In this document: positions 40,667 to 49,053 of the stretch, piece by piece
Layout of the letters: each line of letters starts with the position of its first letter
Position numbering within the stretch: position 1 is the first letter of the stretch
From: Streptomyces longispororuber
GTDB lineage: Bacteria; Actinomycetota; Actinomycetes; Streptomycetales; Streptomycetaceae
Length of the DNA stretch: 64,000 bases
Assembly: GCF_024448165.1 (NCBI RefSeq)
Contig: NZ_JAMOLN010000025.1
Coordinates: 1-64,000, forward strand
Direction of reading: 5' to 3'
Notes under the pieces: generated by a model
Seen by the model: the letters and a program-made list of their open reading frames with translations, nothing else
Told to the model about the DNA's origin: nothing
Databases searched by the model: none
Made by a program: the position numbers and the translations under genes

Positions 40667-41665
40667 CGGCGCACCGCCCGCCGTCGTGCCGGCTCGCAGC
40701 AGCGCGGCACCGAGCGGGGTCAGCGAGTGCAGCACGGACGAGGCGTGCCGGCGGCTGGTGATCAGGCCGGCGTCCCGCAGCGCCGTGGCGTGCTGACTCG
40801 CGGACGACGCGGACACCCCCGCGGCGCGGGCCAGTTCACTGGTGGTGGCACCGAGCGCGACGGCGCGCAGCACGATCGAGCGCGTCCGGCCCAGGAGCGC
40901 GGCCAGCGCCGCACCGGAGCCGAGGTCGCCGGGGAGGGTGGTCGGGTGCGGCTCGTGGTTGAGGGCGTAGATCAGCACCGGTTCCAGCGTGTTGTCGCCG
41001 AAGGTCACCGGGTTCCCCCAGCAGAAGTACGAGGGCACCAGCAGGATGCCGCGGCCGTTCAGATGCAGGTCCCGGTCCTCCGGGTACACGGTGTGCAGGA
41101 CCGGCGGCCGCCACCGGAGGGTGGGGCCGAGCCCGTCGAGGACCGCGCCGGCGCCGCCGTCGAGCACGGTGCGGGCGCGGGTGGTCCGCTCGGCCTCGAT
41201 CCGGGCCTGGATCCGCTCGGTGTGCGGGGCGATGACCGTGTCGTGGTAGCTGCGCAGCGCGGCCACCAACTCCTTGCGCAGCTCCGGCTCAGCGAGGCGC
41301 GGCGCCCAGTCGGGGGCGCCGCTGCCGCGGTCCAGCAGGTGCACCTCGTCGAGGATGCGGCGGGGCGGGGTCGCGAGGATCGCCTCGAGTCCGGCGTCGA
41401 GCCCCTCGGACGCTTCCGGCGGAGTGAGGAAGTCGGGGAAGTAGGCCGCCCGCGGCATCAGCGGGAGCAGCATCGTGCGCACGATGCGGCCGAAGTCGTC
41501 GGAGTTCAGCCGGGACCGGGTGGCACGGAACCAGTCGGCGTACGCCCACCGGCCGTGCCGGCTCTGCAGACGGTGCAGGCTCGCGGAGATCTCCCACAAC
41601 GGGTCCGGTGCCGCGGCGACGCGGGTGCGCACCAGATCGGCGTCGGTGAAGTGGATCCGGAGCAT
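40655..41665 (-). CDS. ArsR-like winged-helix regulator (DUF5937 type)
   Basis: A 336-residue protein with a long N-terminal domain (MLRIHFTDADLVRTRVAAAP onward, DUF5937-like) and a C-terminal winged helix of ArsR type (about 265-325: TRSIVLRAVALGATTSELAR, then SASSASQHATALRDAGLI). This architecture is widespread and uncharacterised in Streptomyces. ATG at 41665 after a G-rich ribosome site. No evident target; the gap to the GntR gene is 204 bases. Confidence 0.87.
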   Translation of the reverse strand: MLRIHFTDADLVRTRVAAAPDPLWEISASLHRLQSRHGRWAYADWFRATRSRLNSDDFGRIVRTMLLPLMPRAAYFPDFLTPPEASEGLDAGLEAILATPPRRILDEVHLLDRGSGAPDWAPRLAEPELRKELVAALRSYHDTVIAPHTERIQARIEAERTTRARTVLDGGAGAVLDGLGPTLRWRPPVLHTVYPEDRDLHLNGRGILLVPSYFCWGNPVTFGDNTLEPVLIYALNHEPHPTTLPGDLGSGAALAALLGRTRSIVLRAVALGATTSELARAAGVSASSASQHATALRDAGLITSRRHASSVLHSLTPLGAALLRAGTTAGGAPSGA

Positions 41666-41869
41666 GCAATTCCCCCTGGTGGCCTGGGCATTTCAAGTAT
41701 GTCCAAAAGCCCTGGCCGGTAAAGGCCGGGTCAAGAGATGCTCAGCGGGCACACAGGTGCGAGGGCGCGAGCCGCGGTGCGTGGGGGGACGCCGCGGCTC
41801 GTCCCTCCTGCGGTGACGCGGCGACGCGGCGGTCGGTGACCGGCCGTGAGCCAATGTGAGAATGGCCGG

Positions 41870-42526
41870 ATGACAGGCGCTGAGGAATTCACCCCCGAGT
41901 CGGAGCGGGTCATGCGCACCCTGCGCGACCAGATCATCGACGGGACGCGCGCGCCCGGCAGCAAGCTGGTGGAGCGGGAGCTCGCCGCCGAACTCGGAGT
42001 GAGCAGACTGCCCGTCCGGGACGCCCTGCGCGATCTGGTCAACGAGGGCCTGGTGACGCCGCGTCCGCGCACCTGGGCGGTCGTCCGGGAGTTCTCGCCG
42101 TCCGACATCTCCGACCTGAGCGAGGTCAGGTCGGCCCTGGAGACGCTCGCGTTCCGGCTCGCGGCGCAGCGCCGCACCCGCGCCGGGCTGACCAGGCTCC
42201 GCGCCGACCTCGACGCCGAACTGGCCGCCGCCGCCAAGGGGAACGGCGCGCAGGCGCGCCGGGCGGCCGCCGACTTCCACGAGACGGTCACCGAGCTCGC
42301 CGACAACGCGCTGCTCAGCGAGTTGGACACGACTCTGCGCAGCCGGATGCGCTGGCTGCTCGGCCAGCACGACGACTTCGACGCGGTCGCGGAGGAGCAC
42401 GAGGCGCTGTACCGGGCGATCGAGGAGCGCGACGAGGAGCTCGTCGGCGAGCTGGCGGTCCGTCATCTGGCCACGAGCAGCGCGGAGGCGACCGCGCACC
42501 GCAGCAGGGCGGCGGCGCAGGTCTGA
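41870..42526 (+). CDS. GntR-family regulator, FadR/FCD subfamily (module 2)
   Basis: A 218-residue repressor. The N-terminal GntR winged helix (about 10-75) reads RTLRDQIIDGTRAPGSKLVE, then GVSRLPVRDALRDLVNEGLV. The all-helical FCD ligand domain (about 85-205) includes DFHETVTELADNALL and HEALYRAIEERDEEL with metal/ligand-type histidines. FCD regulators often bind TNGTNNNACNA-like or TGGTATACCA palindromes, and two such sites flank the nearby MFS and carbamate kinase/DUF2877 promoters. ATG 41870 is preferred; a GTG at 41846 would add eight residues. Confidence 0.9.
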   Translation: MTGAEEFTPESERVMRTLRDQIIDGTRAPGSKLVERELAAELGVSRLPVRDALRDLVNEGLVTPRPRTWAVVREFSPSDISDLSEVRSALETLAFRLAAQRRTRAGLTRLRADLDAELAAAAKGNGAQARRAAADFHETVTELADNALLSELDTTLRSRMRWLLGQHDDFDAVAEEHEALYRAIEERDEELVGELAVRHLATSSAEATAHRSRAAAQV

Positions 42527-42598
42527 ACCGTACGCGGCGCGCGGGGCGTCCGGCGCGCCGCGGCCGTCGTACGGGGAAGTGCGGGGGAATCCGGTCGC

Positions 42599-43879
42599 TC
42601 AGACGCCGCGGTAGCGCGGCAGCGCCGGCAGGCGCAGCGCGAGGGTGGCCAGGAAGAGGACGAGGAGCAGCCCGCTCACGAACGTCGTGGTGGCCACCCC
42701 CAGGTACTCCGCCGCCACCCCGAGGCCCAGGGACGACAGCGGCATCACGCCGATGGCGAGCTCCTGGACGCCCAACGCCCGCCCCTGGAAGGCCGGTTCG
42801 GTGGTCATCAGCAGCAACGTCGTCTGCAGGACGCCGAACGCGGCGCTGAGCACACCGATCCCGGCCATCAGCGCAAACGAGAGCGCGAGCCGCCCCGACA
42901 TCGCGGACAGCGCGAACAGCGCCCACAGGGCCGCCCACGCCGCGGTCCCGTACACGAACAGCCCGCCCTTGAAGCGGAAGTCACCGAGCGCGGCCATCAC
43001 CAGGGAGCCCACGAGACCGCCGATTCCGCCACAGGTGAGCAACCAGCCCAGTCCGTCGGCGTCCAGGCCGAGCGACTCCTTGGCGAAGACCGGCATGAAC
43101 GCCTGGTGGACGGGCCACAGGAAGATGTTCGCCGCGAGCGTCACGGCCAGGACCGCGGCGGCCAGCCGATTGCGCAGCACCGAGCGCAGACCGCCGACGA
43201 GCATCGCCACCACCGGCTCGGCGGCGGCCGGTTGTTCCGTGCCGCCCCGTTCGGTGTGGCGCAGTGGCCACAGGGCGAGCAGCGACGCCGCGTACCAGGC
43301 GCTGGAGATCCACAGTGCGGCAGGTGCCCCGAAGGCGCTGATCAGGGCGCCGCCGAGAGCCGGTCCCACCACCTGCGTCATGTTCATCGCCATGGCGTTG
43401 AGCGCGTTGGCGTTGCTGAGGTTGCGGCGGCCGACCAGGGAGAGGACGAGCGCCGACCGGGCGGGTTGCGAAGGCGACTGGGCGAGGCCGATGGCGAGGC
43501 CCCCCAACACCAGGGCCCAGTAGGGCACGTGGGTCAGTGACTCCAGGCCGGACACCGTGGCCGCAGCGGCGAGCGCCCAGCCGCACGCCAGCGTGAGCAA
43601 ACGTACGCGGTCGTAACGGTCGGACAGCACGCCGGCGAACGGGCCGAGGAGCATCGGCGCGAGCCGCACCGCCGTGAAGACCGCGAGGTGCAGCTCCGAG
43701 CGGGTCGTCTCGAAGACGATCCAGCCCAGCACCATCGTCTGGATCCAGGCGCCGCCGAAGAAGAACACGTTGGACACCCACAGGGCGCGGAACCCCGGGT
43801 TCTCGCGCAGCGAGGCGAGCGGGCCCGTCCGGCCGGGGGCGGGCGACGGGGGTGCGTCCAGCGGTGTCTGCCGCGGCAC
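42599..43879 (-). CDS. MFS exporter (EntS/MFS_3 type), module 2
   Basis: A 426-residue membrane transporter with about twelve hydrophobic segments, opening NPGFRALWVSNVFFFGGAWI and carrying the MFS loop FAGVLSDRYDRVRLL. It fits the EntS-like efflux group. GTG after AGAGGAG. A TGGTATACC site lies 83 bases upstream of the start, so it probably shares the GntR/FCD regulator with the carbamate kinase cluster. Its relation to the pathway (efflux of an end product or toxic intermediate) is a guess. Confidence 0.88.
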   Translation of the reverse strand: MPRQTPLDAPPSPAPGRTGPLASLRENPGFRALWVSNVFFFGGAWIQTMVLGWIVFETTRSELHLAVFTAVRLAPMLLGPFAGVLSDRYDRVRLLTLACGWALAAAATVSGLESLTHVPYWALVLGGLAIGLAQSPSQPARSALVLSLVGRRNLSNANALNAMAMNMTQVVGPALGGALISAFGAPAALWISSAWYAASLLALWPLRHTERGGTEQPAAAEPVVAMLVGGLRSVLRNRLAAAVLAVTLAANIFLWPVHQAFMPVFAKESLGLDADGLGWLLTCGGIGGLVGSLVMAALGDFRFKGGLFVYGTAAWAALWALFALSAMSGRLALSFALMAGIGVLSAAFGVLQTTLLLMTTEPAFQGRALGVQELAIGVMPLSSLGLGVAAEYLGVATTTFVSGLLLVLFLATLALRLPALPRYRGV

Positions 43880-43961
43880 GGGCTGCTCCTCTGCTGTGGT
43901 GCTCCGGTGGCGCCGCGCCCGGTGCGGATCGCGGCGGGACAGGAGGCGACGGGACGGCGAA

Positions 43962-43971
43962 TGGTATACCG
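43962..43971. promoter_or_regulatory. Candidate GntR/FCD operator upstream of the MFS gene
   Basis: TGGTATACCG, nine of ten bases matching the perfect palindrome at 44998. It lies between the MFS start (43879) and the end of carbamate kinase 2 (44006). Confidence 0.65.
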
Positions 43972-44005
43972 CGTGGGATTCGTCTCCTGCCCGGCGGCCG
44001 GTGCC

Positions 44006-44941
44006 TCACTTGCCGACGAAGACGACCCCGCCCTCGACGTCCGAGCGGATCTCCGTGCCGACCTTGCGCTCCAGCAGGTCGTCGAGCCGGTCCAGCGGGC
44101 CGATCAGCGCCCGGCCGCCGGCCTCGGCGACGCGGACCGCGGCCTCGACCTTGGGCTGCATCGAGCCCTCGGCGAACTTCATGGTGGACAGGCCCTCGGG
44201 GGAGGCGGTGAGGATGTCGCGCTGCTGGGGCGTGCCCCAGTTCTCGCTGACGAAGTCGCCGTCGGTGAGCATGATCAGCATGTCGGCGCCGAGGTCCGCG
44301 GTGAGCGCGGCGCTCGCGGCGTCCTTGTCCACGACGGCCTGCATGCCGATCTGGCGGCCCTTGGAGTCGGTGCGCACGGGGACACCGCCGCCGCCCACGC
44401 AGACCACCAGCGTGCCGTTGTCCAGCAAGGTGCTGACCAGCGGCGCCTGCATGATGCGCAGCGGGTGGGGGGACGGCACGACGCGGCGGAAGGCGCCGCC
44501 GTCCTTGGCGATCGTCCAGCGGTACTCGGCCGCGGCCTCGGCGGCGTCCTGCGCCGAGTAGGTCGGGCCGATCAGCTTGGTGGGCCGCTCGAAGGCGGGG
44601 TCCGACTCGTCGACCTCGGTGGTCGTGACGAGGGCGGCGACCTCGCGCTCGCCCGCCAGGGCGTTGGAGAGCTCCTGCTGGATGACGTAGCCGATCATGC
44701 CCTGCGTCTCCGCGCCCAGGATGTCCAGCGGGTAGGCCGCCACGTCCTGGTAGGCGAGGTTCTGCAGCGCCAGCAGGCCGACCTGGGGCCCGTTGCCGTG
44801 CGTGATGACGACCTCGTGCTCGCGGGCCAGACCGGCCAGCGCCTGGCAGGCGCCCCGGACGTTGGCGCGCAGGTGGTCGGCGGTCATGGGCTCCCCGCGG
44901 CGGGCGAGGGCGTTGCCTCCGAGGGCTACGACGATGCGCAT
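44006..44941 (-). CDS. arcC: Carbamate kinase (module 2)
   Basis: A 311-residue carbamate kinase of normal length. Motifs are MRIVVALGGNALARRGE, VVITHGNGPQVGLLALQ, ETQGMIGYVIQQEL, PSPHPLRIMQ, CVGGGGVPVRTD, VVDKDAASAALTADLGADML, SENWGTPQQRDI and FAEGSMQPKVEAAVRF-like core. It makes ATP, CO2 and ammonia from carbamoyl phosphate and ADP. ATG after AAGGGA. Divergent from the DUF2877-FdrA-DUF1116-permease operon, with one palindromic operator between them. Unlike the module-1 copy it has no low-complexity tail and it retains a ribosome site. Confidence 0.95.
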   Translation of the reverse strand: MRIVVALGGNALARRGEPMTADHLRANVRGACQALAGLAREHEVVITHGNGPQVGLLALQNLAYQDVAAYPLDILGAETQGMIGYVIQQELSNALAGEREVAALVTTTEVDESDPAFERPTKLIGPTYSAQDAAEAAAEYRWTIAKDGGAFRRVVPSPHPLRIMQAPLVSTLLDNGTLVVCVGGGGVPVRTDSKGRQIGMQAVVDKDAASAALTADLGADMLIMLTDGDFVSENWGTPQQRDILTASPEGLSTMKFAEGSMQPKVEAAVRVAEAGGRALIGPLDRLDDLLERKVGTEIRSDVEGGVVFVGK

Positions 44942-44997
44942 GTGTTGGTCCCTTACTGCTGCTGTTCGGCACTTGTGTTCGAGTACGAGAAGCAGGA

Positions 44998-45007
44998 TGG
45001 TATACCA
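44998..45007. promoter_or_regulatory. GntR/FCD operator between carbamate kinase 2 and DUF2877 2
   Basis: TGGTATACCA, a perfect 10-base palindrome in an AT-rich patch of the divergent promoter region. It matches the style of sites bound by FCD regulators such as UxuR/ExuR. Confidence 0.75.
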
Positions 45008-45082
45008 ATGTGGGTGATCCGGAAGGGTCACCGTCGAGCGGGCGAGTGCCACGACGGGACAGCGGCGAGGAGGAGCACGAGG

Positions 45083-46018
45083 ATGGGTCAGGCAGCATCC
45101 GGCGGGTCCGGCGGAACGCGCACGGCGCGCGTGGAGTCCGGTGACGCGGAACTTCTCGACCGGCTGCACGCGTTCACCGGCCACGGCGCCGTCCACTCCG
45201 TCTTCACGCGGGTCGTCAACCTGCTCACCCCGCAGGGCACGCTGATCGCACTCGCGGCGCGGGACGCGGGCGACGCCCCCAGGACGCTGGTCGTCGACGT
45301 CGCCGACTGGACTGACCTGGAGCTGGTTCCGGGGCAGCGCGTGACCTTCGCAACCGGGAATCTCTGCGTCGAACTCCCGCACAGGACCGTGCGGCTGACG
45401 ACGGCCGACGCCCGGCGCTGGCGCGCCCGGCCGCCCTCCCTCGCCCACCTCGCCCCCGGCGCCCTCGCGGCCGCCGCCGACCACCTCGACCGGCTGAACC
45501 GCACCTACGGCCCCCGCGGCGGCATGCTCGGCGCGACCCCCTACGCGGGACCGATGGAGACGGCCGTCGCCCAGGCGCTCGACGAGGGACGGACGACGCT
45601 CATCGCCGCGGTGCGCGACGGACGCGACGCCGCGATCCGGCGCGGCATCCTCGCGCTGCTCGGCCTCGGCCCCGGACTCACCCCCGCGGGCGACGACTTC
45701 CTCACCGGCGTCGCCGTGCTCGCCGCACTCCCCGGCAGCGCGCTCACCGGCTTCGGCCCCGCCCTCAAGGCCGTACTTGCCGAGCACCCGGGACGCACCA
45801 CCGACCTCTCCCACGCGACGCTCACCGAGGCGGCCGACGCCCGCGTGCGCCATGAACTCGTCGACGTACTGCGGGAGTTGGCCCACGGCCGGCATCCGCA
45901 GGAACTGAACGCTCCTGCCCGGGAGCTGCTGGCCATCGGCCACACCTCGGGCAGCGACACCCTGTCCGGCCTCATAGCCGGGCTCCACCTGGAAGAAGAA
46001 CTGCGAGGTTCGCTGTGA
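45083..46018 (+). CDS. DUF2877 protein (YlbF/AllH-like), module 2
   Basis: A 311-residue DUF2877 protein carrying the family core LGLGPGLTPAGDDFLTGVAV (about 212-231) and LAIGHTSGSDTLSGLIAGL near the end. About 50 residues longer than the module-1 paralogue, with an N-terminal extension (MGQAASGGSGGTRTARVES). ATG after AGGAGGAG. First gene of the operon; its stop overlaps the FdrA start by GTGA. In module 1 the equivalent gene is last. Confidence 0.9.
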   Translation: MGQAASGGSGGTRTARVESGDAELLDRLHAFTGHGAVHSVFTRVVNLLTPQGTLIALAARDAGDAPRTLVVDVADWTDLELVPGQRVTFATGNLCVELPHRTVRLTTADARRWRARPPSLAHLAPGALAAAADHLDRLNRTYGPRGGMLGATPYAGPMETAVAQALDEGRTTLIAAVRDGRDAAIRRGILALLGLGPGLTPAGDDFLTGVAVLAALPGSALTGFGPALKAVLAEHPGRTTDLSHATLTEAADARVRHELVDVLRELAHGRHPQELNAPARELLAIGHTSGSDTLSGLIAGLHLEEELRGSL

Positions 46019-47565
46019 GTACCACCACAGCCGTCGTACGGAAGAACACGTACTACGACTCCGTGTCCCTGATGTCCGTCTCCACCAAGGCCAACGCCCT
46101 GGACGGGGTCGACCAGGCGTTCACCGCCATGGGCACCGAGATGAACAAGGGGGTCCTGGACAACCTGGGCCTGCTCACCGACGAGCTGAAGGCCGCCGAG
46201 AGCGGCGACCTCATGATCGTCCTGGTGGCCGAGGACGGCGCCGACACCCAGGCGCTGCTCGCCGGGATCGAGGACCTCCTCACCCGCAAGGCGCCCGCCT
46301 CCGCCGGCGGCGGCGAGGTCACCTACCGGACCATCACCTCCGCCGCCGAGGGCATCGACGGCGCGAACCTCGCCGTCATCGCCGTCAACGGCGCCTACGC
46401 CGCCCGCGAGGCCCGCAAGGCCCTCGACAGCGGACTGCACGTGATGATGTTCAGCGACAACGTCGCCGTCGAGGACGAGATCGCCCTCAAGCAACTCGCC
46501 CACGACAAGGGCCTGTTCATGATGGGCCCGGACTGCGGCACCGCGATCATCAACAACGTCGCCCTCTGCTTCGGCAACAAGGTCCGCCCCGGCAACGTCG
46601 GCATCGTCGCCGCCTCCGGCACCGGCTCGCAGGAGGTCTCCGTCCGCGTCCACGCGCTCGGCGGCGGCATCTCGCAGCTCATCGGCACCGGCGGCCGCGA
46701 CCTGTCCGAGCAGGTCGGCGGCATCATGATGGTCGACGGCATCCGCGCCCTCGCCGCCGACCCGGCCACCGACGTGATCGTCCTCGTCTCCAAGCCGCCG
46801 GCCCCCTCCGTCGAGAAGAAGGTCCTCGCCGAGGTCGCCGCGGCGGGCAAGCCCGTCGTCGTCTGGTTCATCGACGGCTCCGAGGAAGCGGTCACCGCCG
46901 CCGGCGGCCACTTCGCCGCGGGCAGCCTCCAGGCCGCCCGCACGGCCGTCGAGCTCGCGGGCGTCGAGCAGGGCCCCGCCGGCACCTTCGACGCCGAGGC
47001 CGCCGCCCAGGCCGTCGTCGCCTCCCTCGCCGAGGGCCAGAAGTACGTCCGCGGCCTGTTCTGCGGCGGCACCCTGTGCGACGAGACCATGTACGCGGTG
47101 CGCGACGCCGGTCTCGACGTCTGGTCCAACATCCAGAAGAACGCCGACTTCCGTCTCCCGGCCGGCTCCGCCTCGCGCGGCCACACCTTCCTCGACTTCG
47201 GCGACGACGACTTCACCAACGGCCGTCCGCACCCGATGATCGACCCGGCCCTGCGCATCGAGCGCATCGTCGAGGAGGCCAAGGACCCCGAGGTCGCCGC
47301 CCTCGTCATGGACTTCGTCCTCGGCTTCGGCTCCCACGAGGACCCGGTCGGCACCACGCTGCCCGCCATCCAGGAGGCCCAGCGGATCGCCGCGGAGGCG
47401 GGCCGCCACCTGGAGGTCGTCGCCTACGTCCTGGGCACCGACCTCGACTCCCCGTCGGTCGCCGCCCAGAGCGACGCCCTGCGCGCCGCCGGCGTGACCG
47501 TCACCCTCAGCTCCACCGAGACGGGCCAGTTCGCCCGTGAGATCGCGAAGAAGGCACAGGCATGA
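46015..47565 (+). CDS. fdrA: FdrA-family protein (AllF-like), module 2
   Basis: A 516-residue FdrA homologue. Blocks in order are YYDSVSLMSVST, MMFSDNVAVEDEIALKQLA, LFMMGPDCGTAIINNVALCF, GIVAASGTGSQEVSVRVHAL, IGTGGRDLSEQVGGIMM, IVLVSKPPAPSVEKKV, KYVRGLFCGGTLCDETMYAV, FLDFGDDDFTNGRPHPMIDP and YVLGTDLDSPSVAAQ. It matches module 1 across its length but is less E. coli-like around the PDCG block (TAIINN rather than TSLVAG). Codon use looks unusually uniform (AAG, GTC, CTC, ATC), as in well-expressed genes; this is an impression, not a computed index. GTGA and ATGA overlaps couple it to both neighbours. Confidence 0.93.
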   Translation: MSTTTAVVRKNTYYDSVSLMSVSTKANALDGVDQAFTAMGTEMNKGVLDNLGLLTDELKAAESGDLMIVLVAEDGADTQALLAGIEDLLTRKAPASAGGGEVTYRTITSAAEGIDGANLAVIAVNGAYAAREARKALDSGLHVMMFSDNVAVEDEIALKQLAHDKGLFMMGPDCGTAIINNVALCFGNKVRPGNVGIVAASGTGSQEVSVRVHALGGGISQLIGTGGRDLSEQVGGIMMVDGIRALAADPATDVIVLVSKPPAPSVEKKVLAEVAAAGKPVVVWFIDGSEEAVTAAGGHFAAGSLQAARTAVELAGVEQGPAGTFDAEAAAQAVVASLAEGQKYVRGLFCGGTLCDETMYAVRDAGLDVWSNIQKNADFRLPAGSASRGHTFLDFGDDDFTNGRPHPMIDPALRIERIVEEAKDPEVAALVMDFVLGFGSHEDPVGTTLPAIQEAQRIAAEAGRHLEVVAYVLGTDLDSPSVAAQSDALRAAGVTVTLSSTETGQFAREIAKKAQA

Positions 47566-49019
47566 GCACGTCGCAGCATCCCGAACTCACCCCTGCCGCA
47601 GCCCTGTTCGGCAGCGACCTCAGCGTCGTCAACGTCGGCCTCGCCATGTTCGACGCCGACCTCAGGGCCCAGGACGCCAAGGTCTCCACCCTCGACTGGA
47701 CCCCGCCCGGCGGCGGCAACCCCGAGGCCGCCCGCGCCCTCGACGTCCTCGACGCGCCCGGCCTCGCCGAGACGATCGAGGCCGCCAACGCGGAGGCCGT
47801 CGAGCGCATCATGGCCGCCCGCCCGATGCTGATCGGCTTCGGCCGCGCCCTGGACGTCGTCCCCGGTATGACCCCCACGACGATCCTGCACTCCGGTCCG
47901 CCCATCACCTGGGACCGGATGAACGGCCCGATGAAGGGCGCCGTCACCGGCGCGCTCGTCTTCGAGGGCCTCGCGCAGGACCTGGACGAGGCCGCCGAGG
48001 TCGCCGCCTCCGGCCGCATCTCCTTCAAGCCCTGCCACGAGGCGGACTCCGTCGGCTCCATGGCCGGTGTCACCTCCGCGTCGATGTACGTGCACATCGT
48101 CATGAACGAGACGCACGGCAACATCGCGTACACCAACCTGTCCGAGCAGATGGCGAAGATCCTGCGGATGGGCGCCAACGACCAGAGCGTCGTCGACCGG
48201 CTGATCTGGATGCGGGACGTCTTCGGCCCGATGCTCAAGGAGGCCGTCGAGCTCACCGGCCCCGTCGACCTGCGCCTGCTGCTCTCGCAGGCCATCCACA
48301 TGGGCGACGAGTGCCACAACCGCAACGGCGCCGGCACCCTCCTCCTCTTCCAGGCCCTCGCGCCCGGCCTGCTCCAGTCGTCGTTCACGACCGAGCAGAA
48401 GAAGGAGGTCTTCGACTTCGTCGCGTCCTCCGACTACTTCTCCGGACCGACCTGGATGGCGGTGGCCAAGGCCGCCCTCGACGCCGCCAACGGCGTGCCG
48501 AACTCCACGATCGTCACGACGATGGCCCGCAACGGCGTCGAGTTCGGCATCCGCGTCGCCGGTCTGCCCGGCCAGTGGTTCACCGGTCCCGCGCAGCAGG
48601 TCGTCGGCCCGATGTTCGCCGGCTACAAGCCCGAGGACTCCGGACTCGACATCGGCGACTCCGCGATCACGGAGACGTACGGCTTCGGCGGCTTCGCCAT
48701 GTCGGCGGCGCCCGCCATCGTCGCCCTCGTCGGCGGCACCGTGGCCGAAGCCATGGGCTACACCCGCGACATGGGTGAGATCACCACCGCGCAGAACCCG
48801 AACGTCACCATCCCGGCCCTCGACTTCCAGGGCCTGCCCACCGGCATCGACGTCCGCAAGGTCATCGACACCGGGATCCTGCCGGTCATCAACACCGCCA
48901 TCGCCCACAAGGAAGCGGGCATCGGCATGATCGGCGCGGGCATCACGCATCCGCCGGTCGAGGCGTTCACCCAGGCCGCCACCGCTCTCGCCGACACCTT
49001 CGGCGGCTCCTCCTCCTGA
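47562..49019 (+). CDS. DUF1116 protein (YlbE/AllG-like), module 2
   Basis: A 485-residue DUF1116 protein. Landmarks are STLDWTPPGGGNPEAARALD, LHSGPPITWDRMNGPMKGAV, FKPCHEADSVGSMAGVTSAS, MGDECHNRNGAGTLLLFQAL, FVASSDYFSGPTWMAVAKAA, DIGDSAITETYGFGGFAMSA and GIDVRKVIDTGILPVINTAI. All blocks have counterparts in the module-1 protein. ATGA overlap with FdrA. Expected to be a subunit of the same carbamoyltransferase-like complex. Confidence 0.93.
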   Translation: MSTSQHPELTPAAALFGSDLSVVNVGLAMFDADLRAQDAKVSTLDWTPPGGGNPEAARALDVLDAPGLAETIEAANAEAVERIMAARPMLIGFGRALDVVPGMTPTTILHSGPPITWDRMNGPMKGAVTGALVFEGLAQDLDEAAEVAASGRISFKPCHEADSVGSMAGVTSASMYVHIVMNETHGNIAYTNLSEQMAKILRMGANDQSVVDRLIWMRDVFGPMLKEAVELTGPVDLRLLLSQAIHMGDECHNRNGAGTLLLFQALAPGLLQSSFTTEQKKEVFDFVASSDYFSGPTWMAVAKAALDAANGVPNSTIVTTMARNGVEFGIRVAGLPGQWFTGPAQQVVGPMFAGYKPEDSGLDIGDSAITETYGFGGFAMSAAPAIVALVGGTVAEAMGYTRDMGEITTAQNPNVTIPALDFQGLPTGIDVRKVIDTGILPVINTAIAHKEAGIGMIGAGITHPPVEAFTQAATALADTFGGSSS

Positions 49020-49053
49020 TGCGCGCGAGCGCCCACCCGGAAGCCCACAGACG

